A stretch of 64,000 bases of DNA from DATGKG01 sp963851325. GTDB taxonomy: Bacteria; Desulfobacterota; Binatia; Binatales; Binataceae. The stretch lies in NCBI GenBank assembly GCA_963851325.1, contig CAWKOR010000001.1, forward strand, positions 2,604,001 through 2,668,000, read 5' to 3'. The notes below the pieces were generated by a model. That model made no database searches and was not told the origin of the DNA. It saw only the letters and a list, made by a program, of their open reading frames with translations. Of this stretch, positions 27,179-36,496 are shown piece by piece. Each line of letters opens with the position of its first letter. Position 1 is the first letter of the stretch. The position numbers were made by a program, and so were the translations under genes.

Positions 27179-28408
27179 TCAGGCAGCCATGCCGCGCAGG
27201 ATGAGGCAGCTCGCCATGTTCTCCCATCCCCACGCCATCCCACAGCAGATGCGCGCCTTGCGAAGCTGACGGCATCCTTTGCTGCGATCGTAGGTGTGCT
27301 GCCCCTCGCGCCAACCCGGACACGCGTCGTCCGCGCGATGACGCAACTGGCGCACATTCTCGATCACCATCTGCACACCGTGCGTATAGCCCTCCGACAG
27401 ATGCCCACCCGAGAGATTGCTCGGCAGCTCATGATCGATCTGCAGACGACCGCCCTTCACAAATTCACCCGCCTCGCCGGGCCGGCAAAAGCCATTCGCT
27501 TCGAGTTGGATGAGCGTGGTGAAGGTGAAGGCGTCGTAACACGAGATGAAGTCCACATCGTCGTGCGTGATGCCCGCCATGCCGAATGCGCGCTTCCATC
27601 CATAGTTGCCCGCGACGTAGTGGAGCACCGGCCGCGAGTAGTTCCACTGCGGGTTCTCGGTCATCGTGCGCGCGTATCCGCCCATGATGAAAACCGGTGG
27701 ATGCTTCAGGTCGTAGGCACGCTCGCGCGAGGTCACGATGATCGCCGCCGAGACGTCGGTCTCCTGGCAGCAGTCGAGCAGGCGAAACGGCTTCACGACC
27801 CATCGCGAGCGCTGATGGTCCTCGATCGTGATCGGCTGGCGAAACCGCGCCTTGGGATTCAGGCTCGCATGGTACCGATGCGCGACCGCGATTTCCGCGA
27901 AGGCCTTGGTGGTGCATCCCGTGTCGTGCAGATAGCGCATCGCGGACATGCCGAAGCGCTGCGCCGGCGTCGTCCAGCCCCATCCCATGTTGAACTGATT
28001 GTCGTCGGATGCGGTCGCGACCGGAATCGGTCCGCCCGGAATCTGCCCGCCCATGCGCCGGCCCGACCGTCCGTTCATCGAGCGGAAGCACACGATGGTC
28101 TTCGCATAGCCGGCTTCGATAAGACCAATCGCGTGCGCGACCAAGGCCTCGGTGCTGGAGCCGCCGCCGAAAATGTCGAGGCAGTAGTTGAGCCGCATGC
28201 CCAGTGCGGTCGCGACATGCCCCGAGGTAGTGGAATCCGCCGCCTGGTAGCTGGTCATCCCATCGATGTCGGAGGCTTGCAGGCCCGCATCGGCCATCGC
28301 GTTGGTGATCGCCTCGCACGCCATCGAGAGCGTGGTGCGATTCGACGGCCGCATATGCGGCGTCTCGCCGACCCCGACGATGCAATATTTATCCGTCAAT
28401 GCTCCCAT
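27179..28408 (-). CDS. Thiolase-like protein (lipid-transfer/Ltp2 type) without nucleophilic Cys
   Basis: 409-aa thiolase-fold protein. The normal NxCASG nucleophile segment is replaced by IFGGGSSTEA around residues 79-87, so no acyl-Cys can form; the C-terminal LPSNLSGGHLSEGYTHG resembles the His-bearing loop of SCP-x-type thiolases. With the adjacent DUF35 gene a retro-aldolase or CoA-ligand role is inferred. It starts 13 bp after the epoxide-hydrolase-like gene stop. Confidence 0.88.
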   Translation of the reverse strand: MGALTDKYCIVGVGETPHMRPSNRTTLSMACEAITNAMADAGLQASDIDGMTSYQAADSTTSGHVATALGMRLNYCLDIFGGGSSTEALVAHAIGLIEAGYAKTIVCFRSMNGRSGRRMGGQIPGGPIPVATASDDNQFNMGWGWTTPAQRFGMSAMRYLHDTGCTTKAFAEIAVAHRYHASLNPKARFRQPITIEDHQRSRWVVKPFRLLDCCQETDVSAAIIVTSRERAYDLKHPPVFIMGGYARTMTENPQWNYSRPVLHYVAGNYGWKRAFGMAGITHDDVDFISCYDAFTFTTLIQLEANGFCRPGEAGEFVKGGRLQIDHELPSNLSGGHLSEGYTHGVQMVIENVRQLRHRADDACPGWREGQHTYDRSKGCRQLRKARICCGMAWGWENMASCLILRGMAA

Positions 28409-28421
28409 CGGTTTCCTCAGT

Positions 28422-29447
28422 TCAGGCCGGACGCGGCCACACGCCGGGGACGCTGGTGGCCAACCACTTGACGAGTGCGGCGTTGACTTCGAGCGGTTTT
28501 TCCTGCGCGACCCAGTGGCCGGCCTTGATGATTTCTTCCTTCAGGTTGCGGCAATGCTGGCGCATCGGCTCGCCGAGCCGCGAATGCACCGACTCGCACA
28601 CGAAATCATACAAAGCGGCGATAAACAGTACCGGCATATCGAGGTTGCCGTCGTTGGGGGCTTTGCGCCCATACGCTTCGTTGGTTTTGTGATTCATGTA
28701 CCAGGAGCTCGGCCCGAAGAATCCGTTGCGCTCCAATGCCGACACATACACGCTCAGGTCTTCCTCGCTGATGACATCGCCGTCGCACGGCACGTCGGGA
28801 ATCTCGGTACTGCCGAAAAGTCCGCGACCTTTGCGCGCCATCGAGGTCGCCGCGCGCTTGTGCTCTCCCGATGGATCGCCTTTGCGGAATGCGAGCTTCA
28901 GAAATTTGCGCACGTTCGCATCCATCGGATCGGTCGCCGCCGCGAAGTTCTCCTCGTAAAAGCGCATATACTCCCACTGGCCGTACGGAAACTCGCTCTG
29001 AGGATAGAGCTGGCGATCGACCAGTGTCAGCGTATGGTCGAGGCCGCGATCGATCGTGTAGTAAGGTACACACAGGCTCGCGACCGCCTCGCATCGATCG
29101 GGATGATGGCTCGCGACGTTCCACACCACCGGACTGCCCCAATCGTGACCGACCCATACCGCCTTCTTGCGTCCGGTCGAATCGAGCAATTCGATCATGT
29201 CGCGAACGATCAGTTCCTGCGCGTAGTCTTCATGCCGATTGTAAACTGAGGAACGCCCATAGCCGCGCATGTCGGGTGCGATCGCGCGAAACCCCAGCGC
29301 CGCAAGGGCGGGAAGCTGATGGCGCCAGCTTATCGATAGCTCCGGCCATCCATGGACAAAAATTACCGGTGGTCCATCTTCGGGACCCGCCGCGAGATAG
29401 AAAGTCGTATGCCGGTCGGTCTTAACGGTATGCTCGGTAATCGACAC
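28422..29447 (-). CDS. Alpha/beta hydrolase, epoxide hydrolase-like
   Basis: About 341 aa. Oxyanion motif FVHGWPEL, nucleophile elbow VGHDWGSPV with the Asp characteristic of epoxide hydrolases and haloalkane dehalogenases, and a late GHWVAQEKP with the catalytic His. The frame stays open far upstream, but that part only translates a repeat-like sequence. The GTG at 29447 (VSITEHTVKTDRHTTF) with GAGG upstream fits the family N-terminus; a GTG three codons earlier is possible. First gene of an operon with the thiolase/DUF35 pair. Confidence 0.87.
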   Translation of the reverse strand: MSITEHTVKTDRHTTFYLAAGPEDGPPVIFVHGWPELSISWRHQLPALAALGFRAIAPDMRGYGRSSVYNRHEDYAQELIVRDMIELLDSTGRKKAVWVGHDWGSPVVWNVASHHPDRCEAVASLCVPYYTIDRGLDHTLTLVDRQLYPQSEFPYGQWEYMRFYEENFAAATDPMDANVRKFLKLAFRKGDPSGEHKRAATSMARKGRGLFGSTEIPDVPCDGDVISEEDLSVYVSALERNGFFGPSSWYMNHKTNEAYGRKAPNDGNLDMPVLFIAALYDFVCESVHSRLGEPMRQHCRNLKEEIIKAGHWVAQEKPLEVNAALVKWLATSVPGVWPRPA

Positions 29448-29471
29448 CTGCGCCACCTCATCAATTGTTTT

Positions 29472-29495
29472 CCTCGGACTCCGCTTCGCTTCGCC
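29472..29495 (-). repeat. Degenerate copy of intergenic repeat A
   Basis: The minus strand here carries GCGAAGCGAAGCGGAGTCCG, matching the repeat A core at 992-1014, 1125-1147 and 1216-1238 with a substitution and one inserted base. It sits in the 255-bp divergent gap between the epoxide-hydrolase-like gene and the LLM at 29703. Confidence 0.5.
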
Positions 29496-29702
29496 CTCGG
29501 AGCGCCTGCGGCGCGGCTTCGCCCGCTTAGCGCCGGGCTCAGCATCGTGCCCTGCAAAAACTCTCGCCGCCTTCGCGATCGCGAGATTCACTTGCATTGC
29601 CACGAAAATCAAGCGCCATCGGCGTTTTGGACAGGCTCTCGAATGTGCGATACGCTGAATTGCTACCCTAATTGAAGGAAGCCTGAAGGAGGCACCCGAC
29701 GA

Positions 29703-30908
29703 ATGACTCGCACCATTCCGATGCGCAATGGCATCTTCCTGGCCCCGTTCCACCCGCTCGACCAGGATCCAACTGAATCACTGCACCGCGACCTCGAACT
29801 CATCGAGAACCTGGATCGGCTGGGCTACGAGGAAGCCTGGATCGGCGAGCATCATTCCGCCGGCTTCGAGATCATCGCATCGCCCGAGGTTTTCATCGCC
29901 GCCGCGGCCGAGCGCACCAAAAAGATTCGCCTCGGCACCGGCGTGGTGTCGCTGCCCTACCACAACCCGCTGATGACGGCGAATCGCATCATCCAGCTCG
30001 ATCATCAAACCCGCGGGCGCGTGATGCTCGGGGTCGGCCCCGGCCTGCTTCCCTCCGACGCGATGATGCTCGGGATTAATCCGATGACGCAGCGCGACCG
30101 CATGCTGGAAGGCATCCAGGTCATCATGCGGCTCTTCAACGGCGAGGTCGTGACCGAGAAGAGCGACTGGTACAACCTCGTCAACGCGCGCGCACATCTG
30201 CTGCCCTACACCAAACCGCATCCGGAGATCGCGGTCGCTAGCGCCGTCAGCCCGTCGGGCGGGCGCGCGGCAGGCAAGTACGGCTTCGGGATGTTGTGCG
30301 TCGCGGCGACCAATGCCAACGGCTTCGATGCGCTCGGCACCAACTGGGCGGTCGCCAATGAAATCGCGGCGGAGAACAACCGCACGATGGATCGCAGCAA
30401 GCTGCGTCTGGTCGGGCCGGTGCACATCGCGGAGACTCGCGAGAAGGCGCGCAAGAACGTCGAGTACGGCATCTACAAATGGATGGAGTACTTTGCGCGG
30501 CTCAATCCGCTCACCCCGATGCCGCCCAGCGGCGCCGATCCGATCGAGTTGATGATCGAATCGGGTAATGCGGTCATCGGCACGCCCGAGGATGCGATCG
30601 CGCAGATCAAACGCCTCGAGGCTAAGCAGGGCGAGTTCGGCGCCTTCCTGCAGCTCGCACACAACTGGGCCAGCTTCGACAACACCATCAAGTCGTATGA
30701 CCTGTGGGCCGAGCACGTCGCGCCGGTATTCAAGAACGCCAACGTGAGCCGTCAGGCATCCTACGATTGGACCATGTCAAATGCGCAGGACTTCATGGGC
30801 CAGGCGATGCAGGCGGCAGGCGCGATGATTCAGAAGCACGCCGACGAGCGCGCCGCCAAGAAGGCGGCCAAGGAAGGTAACGGCGCCGCGACTGCAGCAT
30901 CGAAGTAG
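29703..30908 (+). CDS. LLM class flavin-dependent oxidoreductase, limonene monooxygenase-like
   Basis: 401-aa luciferase-like monooxygenase: GIFLAPFHPLDQDPTESLHR, EEAWIGEHHSAGFE, GTGVVSLPYHNPLMTANRI, GRVMLGVGPGLLPSDAMMLG. Similar in plan to LimB-type enzymes and to the gene at 1247. AAGGAGGC ribosome-binding site. The C-terminal 40 residues are Ala/Lys-rich. Monocistronic, ending at a strong palindrome (30928-30953). Confidence 0.92.
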   Translation: MTRTIPMRNGIFLAPFHPLDQDPTESLHRDLELIENLDRLGYEEAWIGEHHSAGFEIIASPEVFIAAAAERTKKIRLGTGVVSLPYHNPLMTANRIIQLDHQTRGRVMLGVGPGLLPSDAMMLGINPMTQRDRMLEGIQVIMRLFNGEVVTEKSDWYNLVNARAHLLPYTKPHPEIAVASAVSPSGGRAAGKYGFGMLCVAATNANGFDALGTNWAVANEIAAENNRTMDRSKLRLVGPVHIAETREKARKNVEYGIYKWMEYFARLNPLTPMPPSGADPIELMIESGNAVIGTPEDAIAQIKRLEAKQGEFGAFLQLAHNWASFDNTIKSYDLWAEHVAPVFKNANVSRQASYDWTMSNAQDFMGQAMQAAGAMIQKHADERAAKKAAKEGNGAATAASK

Positions 30909-30927
30909 CCTCGATATAGAAATGCCA

Positions 30928-30953
30928 AGGGCGCGGCATCGATGCCGCGCCCT
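30928..30953. terminator. Bidirectional terminator-like perfect palindrome
   Basis: A 26-bp perfect palindrome built from AGGGCGCGGCATC and its reverse complement, between the ends of convergent LLM genes (30908 and 30968). It is followed on the plus strand by CTACTTTT and flanked on the other side by TTGGCATTTC, so it can act in both directions. Confidence 0.75.
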
Positions 30954-30967
30954 CTACTTTTGTATTC

Positions 30968-31834
30968 CTATATCCTCGCGGCACGGTCGACGATCGATGA
31001 AATCCCCTGCACCACTCTCACGCCGTCCTCTGATACCGCCGAGGCTGCGAGGACCAGTCGCGACACGCCTGCTTCCTGGTATTGCTTCATTACATCAGCG
31101 GTTGGTGGGTCGCCGCCCATCAGCAGCACTGAAAATTCGAGCTTCTCCGGATCGCGGCCGAATTCGCGGGCCATCTTCTTGATCTGAGGAATGCACTCGC
31201 GCGCCTTCTCGACGCTGAGCCCGCCCGGGCACCATCCGTCGGCGTAACGCGCGACGCGTTTGAGCGCGTACTTCGGATCGTGCGCACCGAGCCAGATCGG
31301 AGGCCCCGGCTTCTGCACCGGCTTGGGACCGAGCTTGATGGACGGGAACTTTACGATATCGCCGCTGTAGCTGACGTCGTCGCCACTCCATAGTATCCGC
31401 AACGCTTCGCAGGATTCGCGCAGATGCTGCCAGCGCCGCGAAAAATCCACACCCATCACCTCGGCTTCCTCGCGAAACCATCCGGCGCCGACGCCAAGCA
31501 CGAGCCGTCCTTTCGAGTAGAGATCGATCGATGCGGTAACCTTGGCTGTTTCGATGACATCGCGCTGCGGCAGCAGGCAAATTGCGGTGCCGATTTTGAT
31601 GCGCGAAGTCGCATCGGCGGCGATCGCAAGCGCCACGAACGGATCGATGAGCCGCGCGTAGAACTCGGGAACTTTTCCGTCGCGCGAGCGCGGGTAGTGG
31701 GTCGTGTAGGAGGTCGGAACAGCCATGTGTTCGGCTACGAAGAACGATTCGAAGCCGAGGTTCTCGGCCTCGCGCGCGATCGCGCCGGGATTGCCTGACT
31801 GCTCGGTGAGAAAAACCAACGCACCGATTTTCAT
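30968..31834 (-). CDS. LLM class F420-dependent oxidoreductase (TIGR03619-like)
   Basis: 288-aa luciferase-like protein: GALVFLTEQSGNPGAIAREA, FESFFVAEHMAVP, GTAICLLPQRDVIETAKVTA, LVLGVGAGWFREEAEVMGVD, PPIWLGAHDP. These match the F420-dependent subgroup often abundant in actinobacteria and uncultured soil lineages. Single gene convergent with the LLM at 29703. Confidence 0.9.
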   Translation of the reverse strand: MKIGALVFLTEQSGNPGAIAREAENLGFESFFVAEHMAVPTSYTTHYPRSRDGKVPEFYARLIDPFVALAIAADATSRIKIGTAICLLPQRDVIETAKVTASIDLYSKGRLVLGVGAGWFREEAEVMGVDFSRRWQHLRESCEALRILWSGDDVSYSGDIVKFPSIKLGPKPVQKPGPPIWLGAHDPKYALKRVARYADGWCPGGLSVEKARECIPQIKKMAREFGRDPEKLEFSVLLMGGDPPTADVMKQYQEAGVSRLVLAASAVSEDGVRVVQGISSIVDRAARI

Positions 31835-31916
31835 GCTGAGTTCCCCTCGCCTTTGGACTTTAGGTGACTCTCACCATAGCACCGAAGGCAGCAATATCGC
31901 GCGCGGCGGGCGCGAG

Positions 31917-33509
31917 CTACGGGTGAAGCTTGAACTGGTTCAAGGCCAGTACCGCGAGGAATGGTACTTCGGTGGTGTGATCGATCGGGTTGGTTCCGAA
32001 TATTAGTCCAGGAACTACGAAGTTGTTGTTATCCACCAGAAACTCCTGGTAGGGGCCGGACGGATTCTTCCCGGTGATGTAGCTGAAGGCAGTTTTCGTG
32101 TTGACCGGTGTGACCACTGAATCCTGTTGCAGCGAAACCAGCGCGAGGGGAAATTCGGGCGTGAACAAATAGGTATCGGCGCTGAGCAGTTGCGCATACA
32201 GCGGATTGCTCATATCGCCCTGCATGAGTTGCTCGGCATAGGTGGTCGTCAACAGCGGTTCAACTGAATTGTTGTTAATGGCCCACGCCGTTCTGGTCGC
32301 CTGGCCGGCTACGGTTATTACCGCCGAGGTGTCCGAGGTATCGGTGTGGTAGTACAGGCCGTCCAGGTTGTCGCTGGAACCGCACGATTGACTGTTCATT
32401 GGGCAGTTGTAGAACGCATCCGCCATGATGTCGGTCGGCGCGATGTCCCCATAGGCGGCAAAGCTCAACGCCAGATTGGCGCTCAGATACGGCTTCGACA
32501 GGGCCGAGGTGGTCGGATCAAGCAAAAACCACTGATTGTTGTTGGACGAAACGTTATCGAACAGGTAGGGCAGCATCGTTCCGGTCAGGTCGAACACTCC
32601 TGACATCGTCACCGCCAGCTTCAAGTCCACCTTCAGCGCGGCTGCGTAGCGAGGATTGTCCTGCATCAGATGGGCCGCTTCCAGGGCATAGGCACCGCCC
32701 TCGGAATAACCTGAGATGTAGAGCGGCTGCTTGCCCGGCACCTTGCTCGACAGGTAACTGCGCGCCGCTTTTACCATCGCAAGTCCGCTCTGCGCGTCGA
32801 CCCCCGGATAGATCACATACGGATGGGGTTCAGTGGTATCGATGCCAAGTCCGATGTAATCGGGCATCACCACCACGTAACCCTGCGAGGCCCAAAGCGC
32901 GGCCAGCAGAATTCCGTAGTAGTTGCCGTCCGGATTAGCGCCGGTGATGAAATTGGAGGGCACGCTGCTGCGCTGAATCGTGGTGCCGTGGAAGAAGAGT
33001 ATGATTCCCTTGATTGATGCGGGCGCCAGCTCCGGAATCACGATTCCTCCCGATACCATTACTACGGCGCCGTTCACATTGACGGCGCCGTAAATAATCT
33101 TGCTGGCATCAACTTTTTGAATACCCAGCGGATTGTTAGCGATCGGATCCGCCGCCACATCGAAGTTGCCGAAATCGGCGGTGTTCAAACTCTCCTCGTT
33201 CTTCGCGCAATCCGCCTGGGAAAGGCTGCTCGGGCAGATCGCGTCGCTGTAGTAGGCATCCAGAGCCGGGTTCGCGGGCGTTTCGTCCGCCGCCTCAACC
33301 TCGTCCGACACATCAAAAGACGGAGTGCCGGTCGAATAGGTCGTTACCGCAAGGGTCAATGCCTTGGATGGCTTGCCTTCGCCCTTGGCGCTGTCGAATG
33401 GCGCGGGGTGGGAGCCACTCGACGAGCCCGAATCACTCCCGCCGCATGCGCAAACCAGCAGGGCCAGGGCCAAAATCGGCGCCATCCGAAGCGAGGAAGT
33501 CCTGGTCAA
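31917..33509 (-). CDS. Secreted lipase/esterase lipoprotein (secretory lipase family)
   Basis: 530 aa. TTG start with GAGG 9 nt upstream. The signal peptide ends in a lipobox-like VCAC with candidate acylated Cys22, followed by a Ser/Gly linker. Alpha/beta hydrolase core: LFFHGTT, MPDYIGLG and nucleophile elbow GYSEGG with Ser269; LQQDSVVTPV is likely the acid region. It resembles the LIP secretory lipases of about 400-500 aa. It would hydrolyse extracellular esters at the outer membrane. Monocistronic and divergent from the aldo/keto reductase. Confidence 0.85.
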   Translation of the reverse strand: MTRTSSLRMAPILALALLVCACGGSDSGSSSGSHPAPFDSAKGEGKPSKALTLAVTTYSTGTPSFDVSDEVEAADETPANPALDAYYSDAICPSSLSQADCAKNEESLNTADFGNFDVAADPIANNPLGIQKVDASKIIYGAVNVNGAVVMVSGGIVIPELAPASIKGIILFFHGTTIQRSSVPSNFITGANPDGNYYGILLAALWASQGYVVVMPDYIGLGIDTTEPHPYVIYPGVDAQSGLAMVKAARSYLSSKVPGKQPLYISGYSEGGAYALEAAHLMQDNPRYAAALKVDLKLAVTMSGVFDLTGTMLPYLFDNVSSNNNQWFLLDPTTSALSKPYLSANLALSFAAYGDIAPTDIMADAFYNCPMNSQSCGSSDNLDGLYYHTDTSDTSAVITVAGQATRTAWAINNNSVEPLLTTTYAEQLMQGDMSNPLYAQLLSADTYLFTPEFPLALVSLQQDSVVTPVNTKTAFSYITGKNPSGPYQEFLVDNNNFVVPGLIFGTNPIDHTTEVPFLAVLALNQFKLHP

Positions 33510-33740
33510 TTTTCACCTCTGACGAGTTTCTTCATGCCTTCGCAGTTTCCTTGTCGATGACTGAAAGAAGTCGCGCCACTCACGATTTCCGTGCCGGCAA
33601 TAAGGAGCCTCCGTTATCCAGAAGTGCGGCATCATATTAATCCGCTCCCCTTTGTGTCAAAGGCGTCTTGCTCAAAGGACCTACTGACTTGCCGTTTTCC
33701 GCGAATGTCACCGCGCGGCGAACGCGCTAGTATCGCGCGT

Positions 33741-34757
33741 ATGGCGCTACTCGCATTGAGCCGCTTCCAGTTCACACCCGATCTCAACATCTGCCGCGTG
33801 CTTAACGGCATGTGGCAAGTCTCGGGAGCGCATGGCCACATCGAGCCGAAGCGTGCGGTCGGCGAGATGTTCGCCTATCACGATGCCGGCTTCACCACCT
33901 GGGACCTCGCGGATCACTATGGACCCGCAGAGGATTTCATCGGCGAGTTCCGGCGCGAGTTCGCCCGACGCAATGGCGCGGAGCGGCTTTCGGAGATCCA
34001 GGCATTCACCAAATGGGTACCGAGGCCGGGCCGCGTCACGCGGCGGATGGTCGACGACGCGATTGGACGCTCGCTGGCGCGGATGAGCGTCGAATGTCTC
34101 GACCTGTTGCAATTCCATTGGTGGGATTATTCCGATCGAAGCTATCTCGACGCGCTCAAGCATCTCGCCGATATGCAGCGCGAGGGCAGGATTCGTCATC
34201 TCGCGCTGACCAATTTCGACACTGAGCGGATGCGCGTCGTTAGCGATGCCGGCATTCGCGTGGTGTCGAACCAGGTGCAGTACTCGCTTGTCGATCGCCG
34301 TCCCGAGGTTTGGATGGCGCCGTTCTGCCGCGAACACAACATCGCGCTGCTCACCTACGGCACGGTGCTGGGTGGATTGCTATCGGAAAAATTCCTGGGG
34401 CGTTCACAGCCGCATCGCGGCGAGCTCAACACCGCTTCGCTGCAAAAGTACAGCAACATGATCGATGCGTGGGGAGGATGGCCGCTGTTCCAGGAACTGC
34501 TCGGCGCGTTGAAGCCGATTGCCGATAAGCACGGGGTGAGCATCGCCGACGTAGGTATTCGCTACATCCTGGATCGCCCATTCGTCGCCGGCGTGATCGT
34601 CGGTACGCGGTTGGGGGTCGCTGAGCATATCGCGGACAATGCGCGGGTATTCGGTTTCGCGCTGGATGCCGACGATCGCACGCGCATCGAAGCAGTTCTC
34701 GCCAAGTCGCGCGATTTGATGAAAGTGATTGGCGACTGCGGCGACGAGTATCGCTAA
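33741..34757 (+). CDS. Aldo/keto reductase family protein
   Basis: 338 aa. The catalytic tetrad is visible: Asp55 and Tyr60 (TTWDLADHYG), Lys91 (FTKW) and His126 (QFHWW). The NADPH-binding end includes YILDRPFVAGVIVGTR. ATG at 33741 chosen because upstream in-frame residues are non-homologous and carry rare codons. Reduces an aldehyde or ketone, substrate unknown; single gene. Confidence 0.9.
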   Translation: MALLALSRFQFTPDLNICRVLNGMWQVSGAHGHIEPKRAVGEMFAYHDAGFTTWDLADHYGPAEDFIGEFRREFARRNGAERLSEIQAFTKWVPRPGRVTRRMVDDAIGRSLARMSVECLDLLQFHWWDYSDRSYLDALKHLADMQREGRIRHLALTNFDTERMRVVSDAGIRVVSNQVQYSLVDRRPEVWMAPFCREHNIALLTYGTVLGGLLSEKFLGRSQPHRGELNTASLQKYSNMIDAWGGWPLFQELLGALKPIADKHGVSIADVGIRYILDRPFVAGVIVGTRLGVAEHIADNARVFGFALDADDRTRIEAVLAKSRDLMKVIGDCGDEYR

Positions 34758-34802
34758 CACCTCGCGTTGTCATTCAGCGACGAGTATCGCTGGTCGCGCA
34801 GC

Positions 34803-35618
34803 TTAGAACACGATCGGCAGCTCCAGGTACTCGCGATAGATAAAGTCGCGATGCTCGAAGAGCAACGGCGAGCTCGCCGCCAGCACCAGCGGACTCTTCT
34901 CGGTGTACATATCGCGAAATGAGTCCGCCATCGGGCACAGCTCGACCGGCAGCGGCCGGATGATCGCGGAAAACGTCGCCCAATAAATGTCGAGGGCCGA
35001 GAGCCGATCGCTGATGAAGAACTTGCTGCCTTTGGCTTTCTGACTTTCCAGTTGTGCCGCCAGCGTCTTCAGAATCGATGCGACTCGCGCGGGAGCAGCA
35101 GCGGCGGCTTCCTCACTATAAAGGTACTTGCTGCCGAAGCGTCGCCAGAAGTCGCGCGTCCTCTGATCGGTTTTTGGGTTGCTCACGGTGCCATGGATCA
35201 GCGTTTGCCGCCGCTGCCATCCGATGCCGTTCTCGCCGGCAATCTCATTGATGAGGCCGAACATCAGCACCCGGTCGCCGGCGTTTGCGGGAATCAGCGC
35301 GGGCTCGGGCTGCAGGCGCTCGGCAAGGTAAAGCTGCTCGATCCAGGTTGAGCGCGGGCGCTCATCATTCCAGATCGCGACCGGCGCGCTGGATTGCGCG
35401 GTCCATTCGATGAGTTCGCGCTGCGAACCATCTTTGCCGGCGGTCGCGACGGGAGTGTACGGAATCTTCTTGACGTGGAAAATTCCCTTGCAGGCCTCGC
35501 GCCACGGACCAGGGACCGCGACTTCGCCGAGGATGAGGCGCAGCCCCGACATCGCTTTGGCGTCCTGGAGGCTCGCGTATTTCAACTTCACATCGGTTAC
35601 GGCGATTTGTTCAGCCAT
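34803..35618 (-). CDS. Glutathione S-transferase-like protein
   Basis: 271 aa starting MAEQIAVTDVKLKYA at 35618 after GGAGGCATTACG. Residues about 20-110 look like a thioredoxin-fold GST N-domain (KKIPYTPVATAG, QSSAPVAIWNDERPRSTWIEQ) and 125-260 like the all-helical C-domain (SDRLSALDIYWATFSAII). A catalytic Ser/Tyr/Cys is not obvious. May use glutathione or another thiol, or be a structural homologue. Confidence 0.75.
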   Translation of the reverse strand: MAEQIAVTDVKLKYASLQDAKAMSGLRLILGEVAVPGPWREACKGIFHVKKIPYTPVATAGKDGSQRELIEWTAQSSAPVAIWNDERPRSTWIEQLYLAERLQPEPALIPANAGDRVLMFGLINEIAGENGIGWQRRQTLIHGTVSNPKTDQRTRDFWRRFGSKYLYSEEAAAAAPARVASILKTLAAQLESQKAKGSKFFISDRLSALDIYWATFSAIIRPLPVELCPMADSFRDMYTEKSPLVLAASSPLLFEHRDFIYREYLELPIVF

Positions 35619-35734
35619 CGTAATGCCTCCTGCGCTCAGGAATTGGCGCGCCCCCATCATGCAAGATTATCGGCGACTTTCAAATTGAAGACGCCCCTGC
35701 TATCGAACGGGAATCCTCGCGGAGGCTACGCATC

Positions 35735-36484
35735 ATGGATCGACTGAAGGGCAAAGTGGCGTTGATTTCCGGCGGCGCGCGCGGACAGGGTGCGGCCGAA
35801 GCGCGGTTGTTCGTGAACGAGGGCGCCAAGGTTGTGATCGGCGACGTGCTCGACGATCAAGCCAACCTGCTCGCGAGGGAGATCAATGCCAAGGCGCGCG
35901 CGGCGGTCGCGGTCCATCTCGACGTGACCCGCGGGACCGACTGGCGCAACGCGGTCTCCGCCTGCGAGAAGGAATTCGGCGGCCTCGACATCCTGATCAA
36001 CAACGCCGGCATCTTCAACACTTCGGGCCTCGAGGATACCAGCGAGGAACTCTGGGACGCCATCGTCAACATCAATCAGAAGGGCGTGTGGCTCGGGATG
36101 AAGGAAGCGGTCGCCGCGATGAAGCGGCGCGGCGGCGGCGCCATCATCAATATCTCATCGGTGGCGGGCCTCACGGGATCGGGCGGCTCAACCGCGTATC
36201 ACGGCACCAAGGGCGCGGTGCGTCTGCTGACCAAAGCCGCCGCGGTGCAATACGGGCGCGATGGGATCAGGGTCAACTCGGTGCATCCCGGCCTCATCAA
36301 CACCACGATGATCGACATCATACCCGCCGAGCAACGCGCCAATGCGGTGAAGTATGCGGTGCCGCTCGGCCGCGAAGGCACCCCGGAAGACGTCGCGAAG
36401 CTGGTGCTGTTTCTTGCCAGCGACGATTCATCATACTGCACCGGTGCGGAATTCGTCGTCGACGGCGGCCTGACCGCACAGTGA
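35735..36484 (+). CDS. SDR family oxidoreductase
   Basis: 249-aa classical short-chain dehydrogenase: SGGARGQG loop, NNAGIF, ISSVAGL catalytic Ser, TAYHGTK Tyr/Lys, and FVVDGG near the end. Heads a same-strand operon with an NTF2-like, a dimeric-barrel protein and an SsuD-like LLM (gaps 12, 58 and 39 bp). 3-oxoacyl or hydroxysteroid dehydrogenase-like; substrate unknown. Confidence 0.93.
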   Translation: MDRLKGKVALISGGARGQGAAEARLFVNEGAKVVIGDVLDDQANLLAREINAKARAAVAVHLDVTRGTDWRNAVSACEKEFGGLDILINNAGIFNTSGLEDTSEELWDAIVNINQKGVWLGMKEAVAAMKRRGGGAIINISSVAGLTGSGGSTAYHGTKGAVRLLTKAAAVQYGRDGIRVNSVHPGLINTTMIDIIPAEQRANAVKYAVPLGREGTPEDVAKLVLFLASDDSSYCTGAEFVVDGGLTAQ

Positions 36485-36496
36485 AGGAGAACTGCA

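Noticed and set aside
26687..28471. 594-codon open frame on the plus strand
   Set aside because: It is antisense to the DUF35/thiolase pair and epoxide hydrolase, is rich in Arg/His with no family motif, and is the usual mirror of GC-rich codon bias.
29448..29753. N-terminal extension of the epoxide-hydrolase-like protein
   Set aside because: The residues translate a repeat-A-like sequence and have no hydrolase homology.
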